Shown here: piece after piece, positions 14,176-27,330 of the stretch
Layout of the letters: the number at the start of each line of letters is the position of its first letter
Position numbering within the stretch: the first letter of the stretch is position 1
Assembly (NCBI RefSeq): GCF_028769735.1
Contig: NC_088173.1
Coordinates: 19,532,038-19,596,037 of the forward strand
Origin: Zonotrichia leucophrys gambelii
Taxonomy: Eukaryota; Chordata; Aves; Passeriformes; Passerellidae
DNA: 64,000 bases
Direction of reading: 5' to 3'
The notes under the pieces: generated by a model
The model's input: only the letters and a program-made list of their open reading frames with translations
Database searches by the model: none
Told to the model about the DNA's origin: nothing
Translations under genes and position numbers: made by a program

Positions 14176-17129
14176 AATGAGGTATCAATGAATGAATTAT
14201 CCAGAACATTATTCAGCATCTTTAGGCTTTGCCATATTTTCCTTTCTGTTACTGAGTCAAATGCTTTGTGTGTGATTGTGTTGACTTACAGCATTTGCCA
14301 TATTTTAGTAATAACAGTTTTGTAAAATGATGAATGAGTTATCCCTCTCCCTCTTTTTCCTTAATTCTGAAATGTCAGTCAAAATTTTTCTTCAAACTTT
14401 GTGTCCTTCACTCAGACATGATTTCGTTCAGTTATTCTAGCAGCAGTTCTCCTCTCAGACTGTTTTCCTCTACTTATCCTGCCTACTGTTGATTTAAAAT
14501 GTTAACTGACAAAACTAAGTTCTTAAATCAGGGTTGCCTTGTGTTGAAAATATTTCCTAGTAAAATTCAGCTGTTGAAAAGTTAAAATTATAGGACTGCT
14601 TGTGATTCTTAGGGGACCTATATATTTTAGGGCTTTTGTTTTTTAGCATTGATGATTTGGTTGCAAAATGAAAGGAGTACAAAGAATGATAATTTTTAAA
14701 TTCAAGTCATATATTTATGCCTGTAGGAGGTGATACTGAAAAAGATCTGTTTACTCACCTTACTATGAATCATTGGTCCCATGAGCTAAGTTCTTGCAGC
14801 CAAGCAATAAAGAGGAAGAAAAAAATATTTCTCCTGAATTTTTAAACTTTCCATGAGCCCTAAAAAAAGCTAATTTTAGTTTCTAGGAGAAAATTTGTGG
14901 GAAAAATCCTGAATGTGTTTTTTTATTATTCAGGTGTTTTTTCATACGTGAAAGAACACCAAATGCTTCTGAAGACCGTTCTAAGTAAACTGTTTGGTAG
15001 GATATGGAATGATGTGAGAAATAATCTAAAAAGGCAGTAACTTGAGCTTTTAACTGTTCTTGAAGCTACAGAGGGAAGTAACTGGTAAGAATTAGACTTT
15101 AAAATAGATGACCAAGAAATTGTGACATCATGGGACAGTATATATCTGAATCTGATAATGTGCTGTTTGAGAAAGGTCTTATAATGAAACTGTATTTTCT
15201 TGGGTTGAAAGGTTTGAATGTTATAGTGATTTATTTATGACATTGATAAAGGAAAAGCAAGAGGAAATATGGGCCTCAAATTTAGGTCAGCCAGCTGAAG
15301 GAAAGCTGACATTGATTCCTTAAAGAATGGAATCTATAAGGTTGTCCTTAAGGCAATGCTTTACAGATTTCTTGTCACTGAGTGAAAAAAATGCCAGAAA
15401 ACAATGTCAACAAACCCCCAAAAGGGAAACTATTGATATTATAGGTGTTCTGATCTTGTCTTCTTAATGGCAGCATCAGGTATATATCATGCATATCTGA
15501 GCATAGAATATGACTTAAAAAGTTACTTACGAGTAGCCTTTGTTGTTGTTGATTTTTTTGTTTGTTTACAAATGAGTCATGCAGTAGTTCTGAGCATGGT
15601 GGGTGACGTGTAGTCTGAATTTAGGTGACTGCAATGCTGTCATGGGTCAAAGCTCAGGCAGTAGAACTAACCTAAAGCTTTGGAAAAATTAGATGTACGT
15701 GGATACTTTATTCTGGATAATGGTAAAGCAACAAACAACTAAGTGCTTCTAGATAGCTTTTCCTTTTTTCTTTTTTTTTTTGACAAAGATGTGTCCATAT
15801 TCTTAAAGTCATGTTTAACAGCATTGGAAGCTCACTTGATATGTGTAACTGTAAAATCCAGGAAAGCAGAATTAAAGAGAAAAATTAATTATGGAACATA
15901 GGGACCAACTCCTTCAGGATGGTTTTACCATTTGTTATGTTAAACTGGGCAAATGCAACAGTAAAACATTAATGAGGTAATTTATACTTTGTTACAATGT
16001 TCATGTGCACATATGTATTTAGAAATTTGTGTAAGTGTAGATATACATCTCTCAGCCCCTGGACATTGGCGTGTCTGTATATAATAGATATATATTTTCT
16101 AGCCCTTTTTTGCATGATAATGCTACTCAAAATATCTTCTAATATATCTGCTAAGTTATGAATGTACTATATCAATGACTCTTATGGAGTATTTAATCTG
16201 TTTTAACAGACCAAAATAATTTGAATGTTTGTCTGAGAGAAAAATCAAGTGTATATTAAAACTTGCATTTCCAATTGCTAATCAAAACTGTAATTGGTCC
16301 CAAAGGCTGTTGAAGTGAATATAAGTTTGGGGTTTTTTCCCCAAATTTACTTTTGAGTCTGACCTGTATGGACTCTACACTTTGGCATGAAATATCTATT
16401 TGTGCTAACAAGGTAAGGGAAGGTAAAACCAGCTTGGCTCAGAGTCATGGGATTTTGATTTCCAGAAGTAAAATGTAATGTTAATAACCTGGTGCAGGAC
16501 AACAAGAGGTGAAAACTTGAAATTATTTATTGTGTAGAATAAAATTGTCCTCACTGTCAGTCCATAAGTTCATAAGTAAGTTGTATTTTGTGCTAACAAA
16601 ATTTGAAAAAAACCCAACAAACATCACTATGTCTCCATGAGCAAGTTGATTCCTTACAGCAGTTTCCAGTTAAAAGTACACATTCCCTGGCTGAGGCTTG
16701 CAGTATTTGCAAGTAGTCTGACTCTAGCCACTCTCTTGTTAAGAATGACATGATTTTAAATTTTGTTTAAAAATCAATTCTTAAATTTACTGTATCCTTT
16801 CAATTTTAATGATACTATTACTTCTGTTAACTAAAAATAGTCATTCCAACATACACAATTATATAAACAGCAGCAGGTCAAACCTGTTTTGTTTCTATAC
16901 ACACAAAATTTCTATGTTGTTGTATGTTTTGTATATGATACATATACCTGTGTTCATGTGTGTTATATTTTAAATTAATGCAGTATTTTCATAGCATTTA
17001 TTTTTGTATGCAGCAAAGTTATGCTATGTTAACTAAAACTGGTTATCTAATTAAAGTGATCTCAAATTCGAAGTCAAGTTTTCTGGATAATATTTATGAA
17101 TATCTTGATCTTAAATATAGAGAAATGTT

Positions 17130-17560
17130 TTCCCTATAGCAACTGTTCCACATTGATAATCAATATAGTGGAAGGAAGAACATAGGCACCAAAACACCCC
17201 CAGAAAACTTTCTGCTGGAGTTTTTTGATATTTGTTTGCAGTTGTGTGTTTTGGGTTTGGCCAACAACCAATCTCTGACCAACAGCTACTCTGGAAGAAA
17301 AAAAAACCAACATTTTTTCTGTTGAACATGATGTATGGCATGAACTCTCTTCTGGCCAGTTTGAGCCAGCTGTGTTCCCTCCAAAATGCTTGCCCAACCC
17401 CATCCTGCTCGGTGGCAGAGGCCAACTAAGGAACTGAGAAAGTTTTGAACAACGCAAGAACTACTTCTCAATAGCGAGAACTTCAGTGTTACTCTGTTTT
17501 AGCCAGTAGGGCTCCTATGAAGAAAATGAACTCCATCTCAGACAGACCCAGTTCAGCCCT
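17130..17560 (+). mobile_element. Possible degraded ERV LTR
   Basis: This block is richer in GC than its surroundings and contains overlapping long frames on both strands with no protein logic, as is common in repeat sequence. The stretch from GCATGAACTCTCTTCTGGCC at 17339 to ATGAAGAAAATGAACTCCATC near 17535 resembles, from memory, the 3' half of a widespread avian LTR that ends in a GAAGAAAATTAACTC-like motif. I cannot see clean TG/CA ends or a target duplication. The old CR1 starting about 200 bp downstream fits a repeat-rich pocket. Confidence 0.3.
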
Positions 17561-17764
17561 CTTCTTACCCACCATGGGTATGTGCAATGATAATTTCTTC
17601 TTAGCAGCATTTCCTTATAAATTATTTTCTCTAAAATAGTAATATTTCCTATCTATTTCATATCTAGAAATATATTTTAAATGTTGTCTTTATCTTCGAA
17701 TGATTTTTTTTCTTTTAAAGTTCATTCTCTAATAGACTGACCAGAATAATGCTCCACCTGAATG

Positions 17765-18261
17765 CATGTAGAAAACATGTTCTCCTCCAGGCTGAATAGA
17801 CCAAGTGACCCCAGCTGCTCCTCATTCAGCTTCCACTCAGGGCTCTTCACCATCTTTGTTGCTCTCCTTTGGACACTCTCCAATAGCTTTGTTTTTTTCT
17901 TGTGTGGTGATGCCCTCAGCACACAGCATGCCCAGCTGGCAATGTCCCCCAGAACACATGTGGCCCTCCTGGCTGCCAGGGCACCCTGACTCATGTTCAC
18001 TTTGCCCTTGGCTAGGAACCCCGGCTTCCTTTCCACAGGGCTGCTTTCCACCATCTCCTTCCCCTATCTGTACATACACCCAGCGTTGCCCAGTCCCTGG
18101 TGCAGAATCCAGCTCTTTTCCCTGTTAAATTTCATGTGGTTGGTGATTGCCCAGCCCTCTAATTGATCGAGGTCTCTCTGCAGGGCTTCCCTGCCTTTGA
18201 GGAGTCAACAACTCCTCCCAGTTTTGTTCCATTTCCAAGCTTGCTTAGTATCCTCTCCTTA
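17765..18261 (-). mobile_element. Old CR1 LINE 3' fragment
   Basis: A diverged CR1 fragment in minus orientation. Plus-strand landmarks match the reverse complement of the CR1 3' region in the right order: CTCCTCCAGGCTGAATAGAC, a CCATCTTTGTTGCTCTCC block, a cytosine-rich middle, GAGGTCTCTCTGCAGGGC, and CTCCTCCCAGTTTTGTTCC at the 5' side. On the minus strand short CR1 ORF2 motifs survive (VQRRATKM and LGLFSLEE), separated by substitutions. The CATAGAAT-type 3' tail is missing. Divergence is higher than in the 5.5 kb copy, so this insertion looks older. Confidence 0.85.
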
Positions 18262-21200
18262 GCTTTGCAAGCTCCTCCTTCTGAGGACCTTGTTTTATGC
18301 TTTAAGGTGTGCCATGCACATGCAACAGCTTAGAGTTTCTGTTAATTAGTTTTCTCCTGCAATTCTTCATAAGTTAGATAAAAGTGCAAAGGTATTATAG
18401 TGCAGGTGTAATACAGCTCTATTTATTTGAAAAACTACAACTGTTTTTTCTTTAAGTTCTTAATTTCTGTTGAGGTAAAAAAATCCAATTCAATTTTCAC
18501 CCCCAAGATTTTTTTTTCCTTTTTTCATCTACATCTGCTTACTAGTGATATGTTATACTAACTCCTGATTGAGAAAAGATTGTATATATGTGAACTTAAA
18601 TTTAAGCAGGTACAGAAAGTCAAAAGATATTAAAGCATGTGTTTAGAGCTAACTCTGAACTGAACTGAGTCAGCAAGATCCTAAATAGTGATATTCCCAT
18701 GTTACTGGTGAGAGGTCACATCACTTCTTATATGTCCTTTGTGAATTTTAATTATGAGGTTTGTTGATGCAAAAGGACTTAGTATTCACAGACCATATAG
18801 TCTATACTACATGAACAACCCTGCCTTTGGCACTTTTGATATTCTGGATGTTCTGCCATGGTGTATTTGCTGCCCTGTTATAGCAGAGACCTCAAATAAA
18901 CAACACACATCTCAAATGACATTTTCTTTTCTCAGTTCTTCAGTGTTTCCTCACCTCAAAATCTCACTCTGACTTTGATCATCTGTAGCTCTTTCTATGG
19001 CGCACAAAAGTGAAATAAGCACTTACTAAGCAGTAGTCACTGTTGCAAAATACACTCATAGCATCCAATAGAGGGCTTCAAGCCATCTATTGTGGTGTAA
19101 ATTCACAAATGAGATGTTGTAGGGCAGATGTGGTCTGTGAAGTATTTTATGTAGCATCACAGGTAAATTTTCTTTTCAGTCTCCCACATGTAGAAGACAG
19201 TGGCATTGCAAATTTAGTTGTGACTGATTTATCAGGCTTGCTCCTCACAAGCATTCACTCTGGTGATATGTGGCCATCACTGCAACTTCTGGAGGAAAAA
19301 ATAAATATCACAAACTCCCTCTCATGACACTTCTGGAGATCACAAACAGGAGGATGATTTCTGAAACATTAAAAAGAGGTTGATACAGAGCGTTGTCGGA
19401 GGTCTTTTTCATATGGCTTATAAACCAAGCTGGAATGCAAATCTCACTGATGTGGTAGAAATTCTCTTTTGCCATTAGTTACAGACAGCAGGCTCATAGT
19501 GGGATGTGCTGAGACCACATTTTTGCACATGCATAGTATTGTTTCCTTCATACACCAAAAAAATGGAACAACAATTCTGGCTATTTTTTTTCAAAGAAGT
19601 GTACTGGAAAACAATTACTAGTATGCTGTTCTTAAGTTGGTTCTATTTTGAAGGCTTTGCCAGCTCTGTAATTGCTCTCAGACTAATCAATTATACAAAT
19701 TTTCTTTTTACAAATTAGAGCAAACGGCTTACCCAATTTCCTGATTATTGTGCTTTTATGTTTTCTTAAAGCTTTTAGATTAATTAATTCTTAGAGGAAC
19801 ATAATTTTACAAGTAATTTTTCAGTGAATGTTTTCTGGAAAACAGTCATTAATCATTGCAATGTATGACCTCAATCACACCTTGTCTCTTTCTTATGCTT
19901 TTCTATTAATCAGTAATTAAGTTTGCCTTTTATTATGGCCTGCATTTAAGAGGCTAACTTAGTTACTTGTGCCTGTTGTTTGCAAATAAATAAAATACTT
20001 AGGAACTTCTTATGGTACCTTTCTCCAAAGGTGGTAAATGGCAGAAATAAATGAAGGAGACTTGAGGATACGATCTCTGATTAATTAGTTGTGTGGGAGA
20101 TTATGTTTTAGGCATAATGTTCTTCCTGTGTCAGCATCGACACATGTGGAGCATGCTATGCTCTGCATCAGCCTGCAAATTTTAGTGTCAGACTGCCGCT
20201 GTAGGGTGGTTGGTGAGCTTCCCCTGAGTCCTTAATGAGTTCAGCATTCAAACCCAGTTTGTTCATCAGCCTGAAAACTGCTTATTTCTCTTTAACATTA
20301 CAGCTTAAAATATGGAATTGTTCTGGAATTAAAGGAAATATGAGATACTTTGAAAACATGCACAGATATATGGATATAAGTAAGTTTGTAAATAGACAAA
20401 ATATTGTCTATTTTTCTGGGTTGGGAGAAATTACTGGCAGGCTCTTCCAGACTTTGTGTGACCTTGAGAAAGTCCCTTAAGGTATCTCCTCTCAGCTTCC
20501 TTAATTTTTAATTGAGAGACTGATACACCCCTGCCTTACATTATGTATAAATTGAATCTTCTTTTGCAATGTATTTTAAGGACTTCTGGGTTAATAGGTT
20601 TGATTGGACAGGAAAAGTAACTAGCATCTTCTGTCTTGCATTCTCACTGAAACTCTTTCAATGTCAGGATAAAACCGAAATATAGTAGAATAATACAGAA
20701 CAGAACTATAATTTGTCACAGACCATCTATTTGTTCTACATTTCCAGTTTTGTTTTAGCTTAGAAGTCAAAAAAGAATAATGTGTGTTTTTTCCTAGCTA
20801 CAGAGGAATGGAAAATTTTTTGGTAGTGCAATTTTTAAATAAAACCAAAACTATTAAAGAGTATAGCTTTTCAAAAAAGTTAATGAAAAAAATACTGTAT
20901 TTTAACAAATCTAAAGAACATTGCAGAAAAAAAAATCTAAGAAATGAATGTGAAACCTCTCCCAGTGACATGCTTTTATTTTGATTCAAAATGAATGTGT
21001 GGAATTTTGGCCACTCTCTTCTATGAAGGCTGAGCAACTTAAACAGTTGTAACTTGAGTCAAAGTAGCTCACATTTCAGCTCTTCGACTGTGATGGCCTT
21101 GCTAAGGTATTTCCTACAGTCACAGGTACTTCTAGCTTAGGTACAGTGGGAGTGATTTGTTTCTGAAATATTTTCATGGAAAACAGTTGTGGTCAGTAGA

Positions 21201-24172
21201 GTTTTTAGAGTTTCTGTTGTGCATGTTGTTCATTCATAGGTTCCCAGATAAAATAAATCTTGCTGGAAGAAAAATATTTCTTTCTGGTATAACATCCAGG
21301 TGTCTCATAAAAATGGAAGTAGTTGTGAATATTGTTATTCCCTCAGTGGATTTCATCTTGTATGAAACTCAGCAGACATGACCTCACATGCATATCACTG
21401 CATGACCTTTCAAGAGGTCATTATGATGTTGGACACAGGGTGTTTCATGAAAGTGACATCAGCAAGCATGAAATATTATTACTGTTATAACAAAGCAATA
21501 TGGTGTCACTTCTAGAACTGAAATGTGAGGTTTTGAATGAGCTGTTTCAGTAACCGGATAAAATTCTTTAACCTAGTAAATAAAATTAAGCTGTTTACTA
21601 TGGGTATGAACCTTACCTATGGGTATGAAGCTCTTATGGCATCTTTATTATAGTACACTTTTACAAATATGTAATTAAACTGAGAAGATCAGTTCAGGGG
21701 TTAAAAATAACTAAACCAGTTACTATGGATTTTTGATCAAGTGACAAGCATAGATATCTCAGGCTAGGGATCAAAGTTGTTTCCTAAAAAAGTGAAAACA
21801 TTTCCCATGTTTGTTCATTTGGGCTGGGATATAAAGTGTTAAATTGAGAGCTCAAAATTTTGGAATAGAAATAAGCATACAGTACTGTTGGATGGAGGCT
21901 GGTGTGAGACACAAAGCAATCTTCACTTGTTTGAGCTACTTATTGCTGTCATTATATGATTGTATCATATTGCACCTCTGAAACTGGACTTATTTTTCAA
22001 TGGCTGAAACATCTTCTGTGATATTCATTTAGGTATGTTTTAGAAAACAAACTTGTTAGCACAGAAAACAGCTGACTGAAATGAATCCAGAGGGTTCTTC
22101 CTGAACTAGGTGTTACACATGTTATGTTCATTAATACATATTCAGTACTCATCAGTCTTAATTCTAAATTGTATTTTAAGCTTTACAGCATTGTAAATAT
22201 ACTAATGAGATTGATGAATGTGTTTCAAGCTGCAGGGAATCTGAATCATAAAGTGGAACTACAAAGATGCGTTCTTGTTTCTGGACCCACGTTATTGTCC
22301 ATAATAAATTAATTCCTGTTGTATTACACATTTTATATTTTCATTACAGTAAACCGAAGTGCCTGTAGTCATGGAATAGCTCCAGAAAGCTTCAAATATT
22401 TTTAGTTTTAGAGTTTTGTATCCTCTTTGCCATTGAAGATGCCAGATCATTCTGGAGGAGGGAGTGAAAGATAAATAATTTAGTAATGAAACTATAGACT
22501 GAAAAACAACCTGCCGCCTCCCTCTTTTATTACATTTTTCCTGCAACACATACTGTTTATGGAGTTATGTGAGTGAAAACATGAAGTATGAATCCTCTCT
22601 CATTGTCCATCAGTTTTGTCTCATAATTCTCTTGGCTTAGAGTATTCTTTCCTTTTAGATAATTGCATTTCTGTTGTTGAATGGCATGGGTGGCCATTTT
22701 ATCTCAGGCATGACTGTACTCCCTTATTTCTGTAATGTTCTGTTCTTTCTTTAAGATTTTTTTATTATTGGTTATTGCTCAGATAGTTTCATTATTTTTG
22801 TCAAAATATGTTTAAATTTAGGTCTCAGAACCATGCATAATTTTGTGTTATTTTTGTAATGTAACTTTCAGTGGCATAATTTGATGGGACTTTCATTGTT
22901 TATGCTGTTTCATAGGTTAGGTGGGGCTGAAATGCTATGAAGGCAGTTAAAAGAGATGTGTCCTTCAATCAGGTTAGTAAATGTAAAGAAAATATTTGGT
23001 ACATTTAATATACTTGTAAATGGAAGTTAAATCTTTGAGAAAGCTGGGAAAAAAAAAGAGAGGATACACATGGAATGTTAGAGGAGATTGCACGTAGAAA
23101 TATGCTTGAAAGGGTCTTCCCCCTTAAGTTCCATTTTCTCATCCCTTTGTGACTCAGTAAAACAGGATCTTCACTTTTCCAGTCCTACGCAGGAATTTGC
23201 TTCCTGAAGTGAAAATACAATTGAGCTGCAAATGCCGAGTGCCTTGAAGGCACTCAGGAGGACACACCTGTATGCTCGGGCTGTGTTCACTCCTGCTTTC
23301 CTCAGCATCTGCAGCTGTGAACAACAGGTTTCGGGTTTAGATAGGACTTTAGAAAGGAAGTTCTTTGGAAATAATTTGAAACATCTTGATGCTCTGGGTT
23401 TTTAAAATTAGGCTTGCTGTTTGACTGTCAAAAGAGATATGACAGTGCTCACATTTGGAATGTTGAAAATCCTCATCAGTTTCTTCTGATTAATGGCTTC
23501 TATATATAATTCAAGAAGCCTTAGCATGAAAATGCCACAAAAAATCCATAAGAACGTAGAAACAAAAGCTCTTTTAATTAATTAGAAATGCTTTCTGAAT
23601 TTGCAGAAAGCTTTCCCTTGGGGACCTTCCAAATATGCATAAAACTCTAGAATACACAGACTAAAACCTCACAAGAAATCTATTTTTTTTCTGTAGACTC
23701 AGTGTAGCACAAAAGAGAGCTCTGAAAGAGTTAGACTGTTCACAAATTATTTTGGCAGCAAGCTTTCTTAATGTCTTCCCATTTCATTGGTTCACTAGCT
23801 TAAGAACATAATTTCTTGTTTTATGTTTTTGTGCTATGAAAAAGGACTAAAGATTGGAAGCATTATGATAAGTTCCCTGAGGGCTCTTGTTTCAAGAATG
23901 AAGCCTGATTCTTTTTTTTTTTCGGTTGAGGTTAGAATTTTTTTTCCTTTGTCTGAATACATGTCTGTCTTCCCTGACTACAGTGATAAAAGATTTACAC
24001 CTAAGTGTTGTCCACAACATTTAACTGGGGACTCTGCTCTGGGTCTGCATTTCTTTAAATCCCAGCATTGCAGTTTACTGATTAAGCACATACTCTTGTT
24101 GAGGAATGCCTCAAAACTGTTGTTCATGCACTTCAGGCTGCACTGACCTGTACCTTGAAACAAAAAATGCAG
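18262..24172. other. AT-rich non-coding DNA, no gene seen
   Basis: No repeat with recognisable ends and no exon-like segment stands out. The stretch around 19.88-20.11 kb is rich in ATTA/TAAT cores and looks little decayed, so it might be a conserved non-coding element, but I cannot test that here. A 19-base near-perfect inverted repeat (GAGTGCCTT, one base, AAGGCACTC) lies at 23237-23255. Confidence 0.5.
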
Positions 24173-24178
24173 ACTTTT
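24173..24178. repeat. Target-site duplication, left copy
   Basis: GACTTT immediately precedes the TG that opens the LTR and is repeated exactly after its final CA at 24791-24796. Six-base duplications are typical of ERVK-like (beta-retrovirus-type) integration. Confidence 0.85.
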
Positions 24179-24573
24179 GTGGGATCTCAGCACCTCAGGA
24201 CTGAGGTGCCGAGCCACCAAGACCACCCTTGGGGGGCTCAGGAGTCCTGGAATGTTGCCAGAAGTGTCTGGTGGCTGGACTTTGATCCTACACAGGAGAC
24301 GACACCTGTATGAGGATAGGAGGATTTCACCGGGGTGAATGGTGAAGGGATTAGTTAATTAGAGGGTGAGACACAGGGTTTAGGATTTATGTACAGGGGG
24401 GTTTAGAGAAGTAAGATGGAGGAATTGGGGCGTGTCCTGTCCTTCTTCTTCTTCTCCTCCATCTTCTGTGGTGATGGTGGCACTTTGGGATTGGTCATTA
24501 CTGAAAGTGCACCGGGCAATAAGAATAAAAGGTATTGGGGAAAAATGATAAATATTGTACACGTAACTTTGGG

Positions 24574-24580
24574 TATAAAG
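24574..24580 (+). promoter_or_regulatory. TATA-like box of the LTR
   Basis: TATAAAG lies about 100 bases upstream of the LTR poly(A) signal, the arrangement of a retroviral U3 promoter followed by a short R. Whether it is active cannot be seen. Confidence 0.5.
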
Positions 24581-24675
24581 ATAGGTGACTGTCCGGAGGG
24601 CAGGACAGTGTGCTCATGGCTGGCTGCTGAGCAGACCTCTGTCGGGCCGAAAGAAAATCTTTTAGATAAACAATT

Positions 24676-24681
24676 AATAAA
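24676..24681 (+). terminator. LTR poly(A) signal
   Basis: A canonical AATAAA inside the LTR, downstream of the TATA-like box and upstream of a GC-rich U5-like part. In an LTR this directs 3' end formation at the R/U5 boundary. Confidence 0.6.
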
Positions 24682-24790
24682 CATAGAGACCGAAAGAAGA
24701 ACTGAAGCCTCTTCTCGTCCTTTGATACGCGGGCTGCCCCAAGGCCACTCCGGGCCCTTCCAGGCCCTCCAAACAGCTGAAAACTGGACA

Positions 24791-24796
24791 GACTTT
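24791..24796. repeat. Target-site duplication, right copy
   Basis: GACTTT follows the terminal CA of the LTR and matches the left copy exactly; the shared context (CAGACTTTT on both sides) extends the identity by a few bases. Confidence 0.85.
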
Positions 24797-26992
24797 TCTC
24801 CCACAAGTACAGTAAATAACATATGAAGGATAATGCTTTAAAAAGCCCCAGAGTGAACATTAGGGCTAAATGGGAAGAGTGTGGCCCTGCTGTCCTTAGG
24901 GCAGAGCTGTAGGTGGGGTTTCCTGTACTGCATGCCAGATGTTGCACCTGTGAAAGGTAACACTTTGATAGACCTGTGACCTTCCATAGACTGAAAGCAT
25001 TGATGTCTCAGCATTTTTGAGGAAACTGAGAGCAGAGAAAGAATAAGGCACAGTAGAAGAGCAAATGGGGCTCTAGAGCATATTGGCTTCCTATGCATCC
25101 CCACACCAGTCTTTCAGAAGGGTGCAGGTGTTAAACAGACATCCAAGATGTTGCTGCTGCTTTATACTGGGCATGCATTTCTGCAGCTCTAAAAGGCCTA
25201 ATGGGTACCAGTTAGGAATGAGTAATTTGAGCAACAGCAAACAGTGTAGCAGTGCTTCTCCTGGGCTGAGAAACCCATGTAAAATGCCAAAGTAACAGCT
25301 ATGCAGGTCTGAAATTTGGGTCTTTTTGTAGGATTATATTTTGTGCTATGTCAAAATCTCTTTAAATTATCATGTGATTGGCTTTAGCATATCCACATAG
25401 AGGAGTGAGATGATTACAAAAAAAAAAAAAGGCAGGAGTAACTTTATACTGAAAGAGCATCTAATATGTATTTATCTCATGTTTCGTAATGACATTCTGA
25501 TTGTCCTTTTACAAGAATACCTGTGGTTGTAAACAACCTATTGACACAAGAGCTTCTGCAACAATCCATATTGTTTGAACTTTTAGAGATTAAGGCGTCA
25601 TTAAACTTCTATAATCTCTTTACAAATGCTTCTTCAAAAAAAGATATGGGCAAACATGACAAGTTGCTGTTTTGTGGTTCTGCCTCTTTCTTTCTGCCAT
25701 GAGATAAGGAAAAGTACAAGTAAAGTCAACCAAGTATATAGTATGAAAGCCACTCAATGGATTACTTAAGTATATACCTAATTTCAAGTCTGAGTTGCAT
25801 CAATATTGAATATCAATGAGGACAGAGAAATAATAACACCTGTGAAAAACTGTAAAGGTCTTCTTTCTGAGATGGTACTATCATTCATGCATGCATTATA
25901 TGATACATAATCAGGCATTTTCCACTGTTTTTCTTCAGTATTTGTATTGGAATATTAGAGTTTTAAATTAATTTTTTACATTATGTCAAAGGGAGGAGCA
26001 CATATAAGGCCATGTCTGCAAGATTAGAATGCACCTATTTATGATTACCTCATAGCTTATTTTTTCCATACACTTCTATTTAGGTAGAAGAGAAAGAAAA
26101 TATGCTCAAAAGTACTCTTTCAGAAATAGATAGAAGCTAGCAGGACTAAAAGTAAATTATTTGCCTTTTACCTATAAATATTATGCTTCTCATGCAATAA
26201 ATCTCCATAAGAATTCTATTAAATATTTTCAGAAAGGTATTTATGCTTAAAACCAAGAAGTTCATATGTAACTCAAAGCTCATTTGACGACCAGACTGGG
26301 AGATAATGATTGTTATTATGCAAAAAAGGCAATACCTTCTCAAAGTGGCAGGTAAAATTGTTTTTCCTCCCCCCTCAATTTCTGAAGAGGCAAATGAAAA
26401 ATGGGATAATATTTTTCTCTCTGCTTTCTTTTCATTTAAATTATGATATTCTTTAACTGAAAAAGAAGTAAAGTAAAATCAACTGCTTTCTATGAAACTT
26501 AATAATTGCTATTTACCAAATATATGGATTATTTGGGAAAAGCCCATCTTTTCTTGACAAGCTCTTTTTCTGCAACGATTTGTGCCAGAGATGCTTCTCA
26601 AAACAATAGCCCTTTCAAAAACTTTTGTTCAAGAAATATTTCCAAAAAATATATAGGGTTGAGAAATGAACCCCTTGTCATAACATAAACAGCCTGTTTC
26701 TGTTGAGAAAATATAGTTTTATTTTGTTAGCATTAAATTGCTGAATGGGAAAACTTAGAGATAACCTTTTAAACTGAAGTTCTTCTGCTCTATAGTATTT
26801 TCAAATAACTTGTTATCAATTTATTGAAAGCAGATATAAACCCAGCAATTTATAACCACCTGCTAAAGTTCTTTTTATGAACCAAACTTCCTGACTGAAG
26901 TAATTGATAGGATTAATGTAAAATTTTGCATTTTACCTTCATCTAAGGGATGTTCTTTATTTGGACATTGTTAATTTGCCTTCCTTCATCAG
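24797..26992. other. Non-coding DNA, no gene seen
   Basis: The first 450 bases have slightly higher GC but no recognisable element. A 12-base-plus A run occurs near 25.42 kb. At 26352 a donor-like junction (GTGGCAG then GTAAAA) follows a short open stretch, but no matching acceptor is convincing. Confidence 0.5.
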
Positions 26993-27095
26993 TGGCACTC
27001 TGCTGCATGTGTCACCATGGCTATCATACTGTGACTTTGAAACCTACTTCCCTCCTGATAATGCGCCGGCTCTGAAGCACGTCCTTAATAAGGAG
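26993..27095 (+). CDS. Candidate internal coding exon, protein unknown
   Basis: A pyrimidine-rich acceptor (TTTGCCTTCCTTCATCAG) ends at 26992 and a donor (AAGGAG followed by GTATTC) starts at 27096. The 103 bases between are open in one frame, one base plus 34 codons, leaving an exact codon boundary at the donor. The peptide includes SYCDFETYFPPDN and ALKHVLNKE, which reads like ordinary protein and has CpG-containing codons (GCGCCG) unusual for this AT-rich neighbourhood. I do not recognise the family. An acceptor at 27330 leads into a further 42-base open segment in compatible phase. No upstream partner exon with the right phase was found. It could be chance or an old exon. Confidence 0.3.
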
Positions 27096-27330
27096 GTATT
27101 CTTTTTTCTGAAAACTGTCCAAGAAGGTATAGGAAGTTCATAATAGCAAGTTTTGGGCTGGGTTGCCCTCATCATCACTTGACTGAAAATGGTGTCTGAT
27201 AACTCTTCACCCACAAACTCATATGTATGCCCCTCTGCAAAATCAATATCCTTTTGACTGAATGAAATTTGGCTGTATATGAACTATGCAATTCAAAAAA
27301 GTATGAAGAAGAATTCTTTTTGTGTTGCAG

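Larger units (their letters stand above)
6013..17110. other. AT-rich non-coding DNA, no gene seen
   Basis: About 11 kb without a supportable gene. Contents are short low-complexity tracts (poly-T at 6872-6889, TA run at about 9597-9616, A/TA run at about 14149-14175), a 162-codon minus-strand frame at 10741-11229 that I cannot link to any family, and a possible donor at 16409-16415 (AACAAG then GTAAGG) preceded by an 18-codon open stretch. Intronic or intergenic DNA is the simplest reading. Confidence 0.55.
24179..24790 (+). mobile_element. Solo LTR, ERVK-like, 612 bp
   Basis: A complete solitary long terminal repeat in plus orientation, left by recombination between the two LTRs of an endogenous retrovirus. 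It starts TGTGGGATCTC, ends CTGGACA, and is flanked by perfect 6-bp duplications (GACTTT). Inside are a hairpin near the start (GCACCTCA, four bases, TGAGGTGC), a CTTCTTCTTCTTCTCCTCC pyrimidine run, a TATA-like box (TATAAAG, 24574-24580) and a poly(A) signal (AATAAA, 24676-24681) in the order expected for U3-R-U5. No retroviral gene remains on either side. The intact ends suggest a fairly recent insertion. Long frames read on both strands here have no protein meaning. The family assignment to passerine ERVK LTRs is from memory. Confidence 0.88.

Noticed and set aside
17111..18128. Several 60-110 codon frames on both strands
   Set aside because: They fall in the possible LTR remnant and the old CR1; the only protein motifs are decayed CR1 ORF2 words.
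24403..24947. Overlapping open frames of 136-149 codons on both strands
   Set aside because: They lie in or across the solo LTR, run in conflicting frames and strands, and carry no retroviral protein motif; they are by-products of GC-rich LTR sequence.
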